From the IMG/VR virus record IMGVR_UViG_3300023112_000024, positions 1 to 49,834 of that record: a stretch of 49,834 bases of DNA, one strand, 5' to 3'. Origin of the DNA: a virus. Made by a program: the position numbers and the translations under genes. Shown here in pieces: positions 7,001 to 13,508 of this stretch (within the stretch, counting starts at the first letter, position 1; every line of letters starts with the position of its first letter). Under the pieces are notes generated by a model. It had not been told where the DNA came from. It ran no database searches and worked only from the letters and a program-made list of their open reading frames with translations.

Positions 7001-9484
7001 CCTTCTGGTGCTTTCCCCTCCCCAGCCGCTCCATTGGGGCTGCTTCCCGGTCATCTTCTTAACCAGGGAAACCATTTTGTTGTCGTACTGGGACGCATAG
7101 CTCGCTGGCTCGCCCCAAACATTACCCACGGTCGTTGAATCGTTCCATGAGAATACCGGAGAAGCCTCGTCGACCGCAGCCATCAGTGCTTGTGATGTGG
7201 CCAGCCGGAGCCACTTGGCCCCTTGGAATGGCTGGAACTCCGGGCGTCTGAGATGAGCTTTGGCCTTATTAACGGCTTTTCGGTAGTCCATGATGTCCGG
7301 GTGAACATCCAAGGCCTCGTCGATAAAAGAAAGAGATCCTTTATCCTCAAGTGACCATGTCAGCGATTCAGGCTGCAGCGCAAGCCTGGCCGTGATCTCC
7401 TCTATTCGCCCAAACGTGGCCGCGATTTGCAGCCCACTTTTGAGCGCGGTCGCTACAAACAGAGGATCCTCAATGGATCTAAGCGTGTCGGCCACTTCAG
7501 GTTTAAGAACCTTAGACTTGCCACCCCTGTCCAACAAATCTACAGTGTCATAAAAGGCCTTCAAGGCCCCTGCTTCCAGCGAGGCCACCTTATCGGAAGC
7601 CGCTTCCAGCTCGCCTAAATTGGCATATCCGCCAGCCTTCCGCGCATCGTTGTCCCAGTCAGACTGAAGCTCATCGACATGGAAGGACGCCTTGGTTTGG
7701 TTGCCTTCATTGGTTCCAGTCGATCTGTTGGTCGCGCGAATAAAGCCCAGCATGTTCTCGTCAGGAAAGTGCACGTTTTCATAGTAGCCGTAATCTGGCA
7801 GACGGAACTTGATCTCACGATAGTTCTCGGCCTCATGTCCATCGTGGATGTATTCGCGGTATTGATATAACTCATCTGAGCCTACGGAAGATCCGCCGAC
7901 AGCGTTGCCGGTTTCATACGCCCAGCCTTCAGCCTGGAGCTTGGCCTCATTGAAGGCGCGAAAATAACTGTTGTCGCCAATCTCGTTTATCTCCTCGCCA
8001 TCCCACCTCGCTTGATATCCCGCAGCTGCGTTGCCTACGATAGTGAGCGTTCGCATAAACGTATCTTCCAAGCCTCTCGCTTCATGAGACTCGAATGAGG
8101 CCAAGCTCCAGGACGGTTCCTCTTCGGCATGTTTTTTGGCGATCTCATCGTCGGTGAGCTTTGTGTCGGGGTAGAATGTCTTATGATGAGCGATGGCAAA
8201 AAAGCGCCTTAGACCTTCCAGCTCGGTCCGGTCAGTTATAACTGACTCAAACCAACCAAAATCAGTGCCTGCATCGTCGACATCGGTTTCTGCTACCACC
8301 TTGTCAACATTGGGGAGCCTGTCTCTAACATGCTGGACGATCTCCTCCTGGGTGAACCTTGTGTCGGGCTCGATGTCATACAACTCATACAACTCCATCT
8401 CCGCCTTCTGAACGCCGGACATTTTTTGCAGCTTGCCCATGATCGATTCGATCTTCGCGGCCTTACCAGCCTTCCACTCAGGCAGGCTCATCTCGATCAG
8501 GCGTCTTTCGACCATGCTGTAAGTGCTGTTGGAATCCCGAGCTACATCGAATTGGCTTGCAAGGAGATCGCTAGAGTCTGCATTGTCTGGGTCGAAGGCT
8601 GCGCCCGGAGCCGTGGCCTGGGCCGGAGCTTGACCCATAGAGGCCTGCTCAGAGTACCGAAGGATCTCGTCAACGTCAGACATCCTGAACCTGTCCAGCT
8701 CGAATGCCCCCGTGATGATCTTGGCCTTGCGGAGAGCGTTAACGAACATCGATACCGCCCGGCGATAGAGATTGCCGATCGCGCCATCCTTGATACGCCG
8801 CTCTTCCGTGATCGCCAAGAATTCCCTCGACTGAACGATCTCATTTGCGTTGGGGTATCGGAGATTTACCTCCTTCATAATGCTGTCGAACCGCTTGCCG
8901 CCAGCTTTCTTCAGATTCCGGTAACTCTTCAGCCACCCGTTCCATTCAGCGTCAGGCACCAAAGAGGCCATAATAGAAGGATCTTGCATGGCCTTCATGG
9001 CAAAGAAGTGCGCTACCGCCTCATGCGCTATTGCAACCCGAGCATCTTCCGGAGTATCCAGATTGTCGTGAACCAGATATGCGGTCCCATCTCGGTAAAA
9101 GCCCTTCACCTTGCTCGTCTGATTCACGCCGAGGCCAGCCAGCTCGTTGGAGCCCACGACCTTGAGCTTCAGGCCAGCATCAGCGAAACCCGCTGTACGC
9201 CCGGAGATGGCTTGCTGAACTTGCCCCCTTGTGAGCCCGCCCTTGCGGAGCCCTCCCATCTTCTCGATTGCGCCCCGGCGAGGAATGAATCCACCTTTGG
9301 CGGCGACCTGGGCCGAGACATTGTTTCTTTCCTGCAACATGCCAGATAACGCAGCTCGGGCCGCCGATACCTCTGCTTGCTTTGGGGTTTTTCCGTCAGC
9401 GTTATACCGCGCCACCATATCGTTCAGCATGGCGACATCGCCAGCCGTTAGATCAACCCTGTCCAAACATTCCGTCAACGCCAT
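4025..9484 (-). CDS. Giant polyvalent virion protein with metallopeptidase motif and LPD38-like region
   Basis: 1819 residues. Residues about 130-270 hold AIAHEAVAHFF (His154-Glu155...His159), the HExxxH-type signature of the metallopeptidase domain known in phage polyvalent proteins. About 320-860 resemble the multi-domain insert seen in such proteins, including HVDELQSDW and AKWLRLATSQALM. About 1000-1650 match the LPD38-type region (YGHYVPLSR, FFISNPARDVQTAAYNL, WPLPWGYNALHVLGQELGRG). The C-terminal 150 residues are charged helices. Such proteins are packaged in virions and ejected with DNA to act early in the host; that role is inferred here. The ATG overlaps the upstream stop by one base (TAATG). 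It is the last gene of the late operon. Confidence 0.7.
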   Translation of the reverse strand: MALTECLDRVDLTAGDVAMLNDMVARYNADGKTPKQAEVSAARAALSGMLQERNNVSAQVAAKGGFIPRRGAIEKMGGLRKGGLTRGQVQQAISGRTAGFADAGLKLKVVGSNELAGLGVNQTSKVKGFYRDGTAYLVHDNLDTPEDARVAIAHEAVAHFFAMKAMQDPSIMASLVPDAEWNGWLKSYRNLKKAGGKRFDSIMKEVNLRYPNANEIVQSREFLAITEERRIKDGAIGNLYRRAVSMFVNALRKAKIITGAFELDRFRMSDVDEILRYSEQASMGQAPAQATAPGAAFDPDNADSSDLLASQFDVARDSNSTYSMVERRLIEMSLPEWKAGKAAKIESIMGKLQKMSGVQKAEMELYELYDIEPDTRFTQEEIVQHVRDRLPNVDKVVAETDVDDAGTDFGWFESVITDRTELEGLRRFFAIAHHKTFYPDTKLTDDEIAKKHAEEEPSWSLASFESHEARGLEDTFMRTLTIVGNAAAGYQARWDGEEINEIGDNSYFRAFNEAKLQAEGWAYETGNAVGGSSVGSDELYQYREYIHDGHEAENYREIKFRLPDYGYYENVHFPDENMLGFIRATNRSTGTNEGNQTKASFHVDELQSDWDNDARKAGGYANLGELEAASDKVASLEAGALKAFYDTVDLLDRGGKSKVLKPEVADTLRSIEDPLFVATALKSGLQIAATFGRIEEITARLALQPESLTWSLEDKGSLSFIDEALDVHPDIMDYRKAVNKAKAHLRRPEFQPFQGAKWLRLATSQALMAAVDEASPVFSWNDSTTVGNVWGEPASYASQYDNKMVSLVKKMTGKQPQWSGWGGESTRRPYDVELLQEAGEKGGERWGLVDVNGEWDRARSGEIEWYRDKETAEKVASSLSPSGYWYVDLDDAAMERIYDTATFFSIEAGDPDLAPTPMPTLGEVQAIETTIRGRLNEFRYNFQDKMIDAKEVQKGRVSNEDADFYMAESIWQGLAGEKLANFERDYLTPLLEAIGNSSLTMGQVGEYLHARHAEEANAYLEEINPNRDNNKALSGMSNEEAREILEHRRANEKLPAVAKLVDKINKARVDLLVDNDLLSPFEANAWMSRYGHYVPLSRADFNNSVANLSSAHGQGFNIKGKESKQRVGSSMDVDHDNLVGNMISQYQVSQVRAEKNRVGKALLNFVYENSDPAWWKVDEPELMSWVKYKKDPENELKMKGEAGYSEVNPANKDNVLSVKVDGEQHFITFNEENPSAMRLVGAMKNLDQTGMNRGLRTLMSLNRFLSAMNTNYNIEFFISNPARDVQTAAYNLTSTELEGMELKIMADFPKAVKGLKKNIRNEMASDANDEWVAWAERFRKAGGKTGWIDVHNDLEKTAADLNKRVERFNKTGRQDHILKPIIKLVDDYNTIVENAIRLSAFKHGVTPVEEGGGGMSERAAASLAKDLTVNFNRKGMYGPAMNAAFLFFNASMQGSVRMLQTLKHSKKGRKLAGATVGFAMIFDILNRILSGDDDDGENRYDALPDHVKNRNLIIMGEDGPIFKWPLPWGYNALHVLGQELGRGFQAATEKDQSYSPLDSAGRFTSSVVDAFNPVGQGTLLQTLAPTVIDPFAQIAENKNWAGIPVMPESLGYGPELPNAERYWSSSRESSKAIAKFLSEGSGGSSRRPGFFDVSPEWLDLLVDFAGGAALRTVTDSLNMGHKLAIGEDIEVDDIIILRKLYGYDDRKSLPSRYYDRAEDISIHGAEIKDARKQKSVELVRELRSDPRSRMIAREKYVRSRLRELRANKRKVISRYGDDDREKMKIRVDSIDEKMRSLMAKFSEQYAEAVMPKGWEEDAM

Positions 9485-12400
9485 TAAAGAACTCCCGCTC
9501 TCATTACAATTTCCGTTATATCAATGATATCTTGCTCATCCAATTCCAACTCTCGGTTAGCCTCAATCGAAATAGCTTGAGCCTTTCCGGGGTAAAACGC
9601 ATTCAGCTTCTTATCAAACCTACCTTCTAACCTTTGGACTCTAAGCCTGGTGTAATCCCACTCTTGCCCCCGAGTGAACCCTCGGATTAGATACTCGCCA
9701 ACCCCTTTAATCCTATAGGTTCTATGGAATTCTACATCAGTACCGGCGGTTTCATAAGCGCCAGAGTCCGGATCAATCTTTCGTCCGTACTCAAGATTCG
9801 CGTCAGCCCCCGATATCAGATAGGAGTCCCCTGCAGCCGCCATATACCGCGTTGTCAGGACTGCCGCAGGGAATCCGACTAAAGTGTAGGTGTCGCCATC
9901 AACATGGAATATCCTGTCGTACCTAGTGTCGGCATCAACTCCAGCAAGCGAATATATGCCAGGATCGCAAGGCAATGTGAAGTTGACGGCAAAATCTACG
10001 CCACTACCAGTCAGGGCGTAACCTTCTCCCTCCCAAGTAAATGAGTCCCAAGTGAAGCCATCCCAGAAAGCCGGAGTGCCGGGGTCTGCGAAAAGGACAT
10101 AGCCAAGTTCTAAATTCGCGCCAACAGAGGAAACTAAATACGACCCTGAAGCCGGATCTATTTCTTGCCCATACTCCAAGTTTGCATCTGAACCAGATAG
10201 GCCATAGACACCAGGGTCAACCTCAAATGCGAGCCCAGCTAGGAGATCAACGACCTCTCCCGTGAGAGCGTAACCCGCATCCCAGGTAAAGTCGTCCCAG
10301 TCGAAGACATCCCACTCCCCAGATGAGGCAGACTCGGCCTCGATTCGGTATCCTTTATTAAGGCTCGCATCGCTCCCTGAGATTGCGTAAACACCAGAAT
10401 TTGCGTCGGTTACATATCCATACAGAAAATCAACGGCAACGCCAGTTTGGACGTAAGCCCCAGAATCAACCTCAAATACCAGCCCAACTTGGAAATCAAC
10501 GACTTCTCCCGTGAGAGCGTAACCTGCATCCCAGGTAAAGTCGTCCCAGTCAAAATCGTCCCATATGGCATTTTGTGGAGGGTCGGCTTGTAGCACGTAA
10601 TCTGCTCTCAAGCCCGCATCCGCTCCTGATACGGCATAAATCCCTGAAGCCGGATCTACCGCTGCACCGAGAGTTAGCGTTGCGGGATACCCTGTAATTG
10701 CATAAACGCCAGAGGCTAAATCAAGCAGCTTGCCCGCCTTCAATCCTGCATCCGAGCCAAGAACAGCGTATGAGCCCAGATCAGAAACTATCGTGTAGTG
10801 GCGCTCTAGTGCCGCAATTACGCCTGCATAACTGTAACTTCCGGAGCCTGCCGGGAGCTGCAGCCCCGTAGCAAGATTGACGTCATCCCCTGTGAGCCCA
10901 TAACCGACATCCCAGTTAAAATCATCCCAAGTAAAGTCGTCCCACACCCCGTCGGCAGCGCCTGCCGCGTCAAGCCTATATCCCGCCTCAAGATTCGCAT
11001 CAGCCCCGGAAATTGTGTAATCCCCTGAAGCTGGGTCTACTACAGCAACCCGGCTAAGGACGGCAGGGGCCCCAACGATGACGTATGAGCCAGCACCTGC
11101 GTCAATCGCGTACCCAACCTCAAGCAAGGCCGCCGTACCCGTAACCGCATAGATCCCCGATGCTGGTTCTACTTCCTGGCCGTATTCAAGGCTTGCCGCC
11201 ACCCCTGAGATTGCATAAGAGGTGCCGTCTGCATCAATCGCGGAGCCTTTGATCAACCCCGAGTCTGCTCCAGAGGTGCTGTAAGCCCCAACATCAGCAG
11301 AGGCCAAATAGGTACGAGAGAAGTTTGCTGCCGCCCCCGTTAGACCATAGACCCCAGGAACACCGTCAATTGCGTACCCTCGCTCAAGGTCAGCAATTAC
11401 GCCTGCATAGCTGTAAGAGCCTGGGTCTACAGGGAACTGGTAGCCGGTACGAAGACCAATATCGAACCCAGTTAGGGCGTATCCCTCATCCCAACCAAAG
11501 TCGTCCCAAGTAAAATCGTCCCACCGGGCCTCGGGAGTTTCCGCGTCTAAATAATATCCAACCTCAAGATTAGAAGCTGTGCCAGAAACCGAATAATCGC
11601 CCGCATCAGCAACCATCTTGTGTGTTCGCCGGAAGACTACATTCGAACCAGCAACTGGGTAGCTCCCGGAGACTGAATCAAAAGCGCGACCATAAAGAAG
11701 GCCAACTTCGTCCCCCGTGGCGGCATAAACGCCACTGTCCGGGTTCAAGGCATATGTACGAAGAAAGGTGGCTGCCGTTCCTGTTAATACATAAGAGCCT
11801 GAAACCGGATCAGTGGCGTAACCCACCTCTAAGCTGGCTGTTGCACCGCTGGTTGTGTACGTGGTTGTACTGGCGTCAATGGCATAGCCATATTCGAGGG
11901 ACGCAGGAGTGCCCGTTAGCGAATAATTATCGCTATCGACATTGAAAACTCTTCCATATTCGGGATTGGCTGCGGTGCCCGTAAGCGAGTAGCTGCTGGG
12001 GTCGACATTGAACACGCGACCATAAAGAAGGTCGGAGGCGCCCCCCGAAACAGCATAAACTCCACTAGAGGGGTCAATCGCTTGCCCATATTCAAGAGCG
12101 GCAATCTTGCCGGTTATTGCATAGGAACCGATTTCTGTATCAGTAGCGTACCCGCGCTCTAGGCTCCCAGGGGTTCCGATAACTGAGTAGCTACCGGACG
12201 CCACATCAATGGCGTAACCATAAAGAAGATTAATTGAGGCGCCTGTATAGGCATAACTACCGGCCGCGAGATCGAAAACTCTCCCGTACTGCAGGGACGC
12301 AGCAGCCCCAGACAGAATATATCCACCGGAATCAGCGTCAACCAGCCATCCGACAACTAGGTTTGTCGTGGCGGGGCCGGTGACTACATAGGAGGCCGGA

Positions 12401-12678
12401 TCTGCATCGACCGCGTATCCTCGCTCGAGGAGGGCAGCGGTTCCAGCGACCTCGTAGCTATCAGGCTCGGCCACCAAGCCCCGACCAGCCCTAAATGTAA
12501 CGTCCGGCCCAGACACCAGATACGAATCAGTAGCCGCATCGACCGCCCTCCCAACTGTCAGCAGAGCAGCCGTCCCGGTAAGAACGTAGCCTATGTCCCA
12601 AGTAAAGTCGTCCCAAGTGAAACTATCCCACAGGGGCTTCTCTACAGCGGTATCAGCCTGGAGGGTATAATCCGTCAT
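9484..12678 (-). CDS. 22-residue-repeat virion protein with W-D-x-F-x-W-D inserts
   Basis: 1064 residues, almost entirely tandem repeats from about residue 16 to 1000. There are 34 plain units of 21-23 residues with the pattern G-Y/R-x-I/V-D, then S-G-x-Y, then S/T-G, then L-E-Y. Five longer units and the N-terminal block carry an insert such as WDDFTWDDFTWD, starting near residues 17, 386, 579, 706, 789 and 872. The last 64 residues are different (YTRLRVQRLEGRFDKKLNAF, then ELELDEQDIIDITEIVM). Each unit probably forms short beta strands, so an elongated beta-solenoid or fibre is likely. It lies between structural genes and the terminal giant gene and is probably a virion or fibre component. 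No catalytic motif is visible. Confidence 0.65.
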   Translation of the reverse strand: MTDYTLQADTAVEKPLWDSFTWDDFTWDIGYVLTGTAALLTVGRAVDAATDSYLVSGPDVTFRAGRGLVAEPDSYEVAGTAALLERGYAVDADPASYVVTGPATTNLVVGWLVDADSGGYILSGAAASLQYGRVFDLAAGSYAYTGASINLLYGYAIDVASGSYSVIGTPGSLERGYATDTEIGSYAITGKIAALEYGQAIDPSSGVYAVSGGASDLLYGRVFNVDPSSYSLTGTAANPEYGRVFNVDSDNYSLTGTPASLEYGYAIDASTTTYTTSGATASLEVGYATDPVSGSYVLTGTAATFLRTYALNPDSGVYAATGDEVGLLYGRAFDSVSGSYPVAGSNVVFRRTHKMVADAGDYSVSGTASNLEVGYYLDAETPEARWDDFTWDDFGWDEGYALTGFDIGLRTGYQFPVDPGSYSYAGVIADLERGYAIDGVPGVYGLTGAAANFSRTYLASADVGAYSTSGADSGLIKGSAIDADGTSYAISGVAASLEYGQEVEPASGIYAVTGTAALLEVGYAIDAGAGSYVIVGAPAVLSRVAVVDPASGDYTISGADANLEAGYRLDAAGAADGVWDDFTWDDFNWDVGYGLTGDDVNLATGLQLPAGSGSYSYAGVIAALERHYTIVSDLGSYAVLGSDAGLKAGKLLDLASGVYAITGYPATLTLGAAVDPASGIYAVSGADAGLRADYVLQADPPQNAIWDDFDWDDFTWDAGYALTGEVVDFQVGLVFEVDSGAYVQTGVAVDFLYGYVTDANSGVYAISGSDASLNKGYRIEAESASSGEWDVFDWDDFTWDAGYALTGEVVDLLAGLAFEVDPGVYGLSGSDANLEYGQEIDPASGSYLVSSVGANLELGYVLFADPGTPAFWDGFTWDSFTWEGEGYALTGSGVDFAVNFTLPCDPGIYSLAGVDADTRYDRIFHVDGDTYTLVGFPAAVLTTRYMAAAGDSYLISGADANLEYGRKIDPDSGAYETAGTDVEFHRTYRIKGVGEYLIRGFTRGQEWDYTRLRVQRLEGRFDKKLNAFYPGKAQAISIEANRELELDEQDIIDITEIVMRAGVL
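9679..12633 (-). repeat. Tandem 66-bp (22-codon) repeat array
   Basis: About 40 degenerate in-frame units, nearly all 66 bp, spanning about 3 kb of one gene. Copies have diverged at the DNA level, so this is an old protein-level expansion rather than a fresh satellite. Longer 114-120 bp units recur with gaps of 15, 7, 4, 2, 2 and 4 plain units. Confidence 0.9.
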
Positions 12679-12732
12679 GGATCATCAAGGGGATAAATAG
12701 TGGTTAATTCCACCCTTTCTCCCCCAGCTTGA

Positions 12733-13152
12733 TTACGTCAGGGTAAAGATTGACGCACCAAAGTCTACAGTGAAGGTTTCACCATCAGCCAAGGTGATAG
12801 AAGAGCCGTAATCCCACCATGAAATCAGGGGGTCAGCAGGCGATGTTGGCGTATCGTTGTAGAATGTTGCATACCTGAATGGGCCAATCGTGCCGCCGGA
12901 GGCAGTCCAGACGATATCTGTCCCCGTCAAGGTTCCAGTTCCCCCGGACTCAGAATACAGATTAGCGGCATCCTGCCCGCCAGCAGTGTACCCATTTCCT
13001 GCAGCGATATCAGCCAGGTCGGCCAAGACATTATCCAACGATGCCGAAGGTGCCGCGTTGGTGAGATAAACCTTGCACGTATCTGTGTTCAGATTGTGAA
13101 CCTTTAACCCAAGATCACCGACAAATGTTTGAAATTTATTATAAGCAGCCAT
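12733..13152 (-). CDS. Conserved phage virion protein
   Basis: 139 residues. The sequence AAYNKFQTFVGDLGLKVHNL, then VYLTNAAP, LADIAAGNGYTAGG, IGPFRYATFYNDTPTSPADP, and LISWWDYGSSITLADGETFT, is a pattern I recognise from small, widespread phage structural or tail-associated proteins of about 130-140 residues whose exact position in the particle is unsettled. GAGGAA lies seven bases before the ATG. It sits between the 111-residue protein gene and the repeat protein, inside the virion block. Confidence 0.65.
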   Translation of the reverse strand: MAAYNKFQTFVGDLGLKVHNLNTDTCKVYLTNAAPSASLDNVLADLADIAAGNGYTAGGQDAANLYSESGGTGTLTGTDIVWTASGGTIGPFRYATFYNDTPTSPADPLISWWDYGSSITLADGETFTVDFGASIFTLT

Positions 13153-13171
13153 TGTTATTCCTCAATTTGAT

Positions 13172-13507
13172 TTATTTCCCCTCTCCGTCATTGTAAAAGA
13201 CGTCCATTTCAACGCCTTCTATTCTGTTCTGGTTGTTTCTTGTAATCTTTGATATTACCACTCTAGAAGGCTTTCTGGGCTCTGGAGAAGGAGGAATTTT
13301 AATCTCTGGCACGATCACTGTCGGGGGCTTCATACTCTGAAAGGCCTCGATCATGTGATTGCAGGCCTTCAGGAAGATCTCGGTGACAACTCTCGCATCG
13401 ATCCCTGCCCCCCTGGGGTCTTGGGACACCTTTTTCTTGGAGAGCACACGGACGCCAGAAATCCCTTTCTTGCCCTCCAGCTCTTCTGCGGTTACTCGCC
13501 TAGCCAT
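13172..13507 (-). CDS. 111-residue protein, paralogue of the gene at 23578-23913
   Basis: Function unknown. The ends are conserved with the second copy: an N-terminal RRVTAEEL and a SKKK tract, a helical middle (ARVVTEIFLKACNHMIEAFQ), and a C-terminal SRVVISKITRNNQNRIEG with an acidic-aromatic end (DVFYNDGE). Both paralogues are exactly 111 residues. Each begins at the very end of a gene for a large virion protein; here the ATG follows the 917-residue protein's stop after one base, with GGGAGG upstream. A role as a partner or chaperone of the large protein is a guess from this context. Confidence 0.6.
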   Translation of the reverse strand: MARRVTAEELEGKKGISGVRVLSKKKVSQDPRGAGIDARVVTEIFLKACNHMIEAFQSMKPPTVIVPEIKIPPSPEPRKPSRVVISKITRNNQNRIEGVEMDVFYNDGEGK

Positions 13508-13508
13508 C

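Noticed and set aside
8330-9349. 339-codon plus-strand open frame
   Set aside because: Antisense to the 1819-residue gene, no ribosome site or recognisable protein features.
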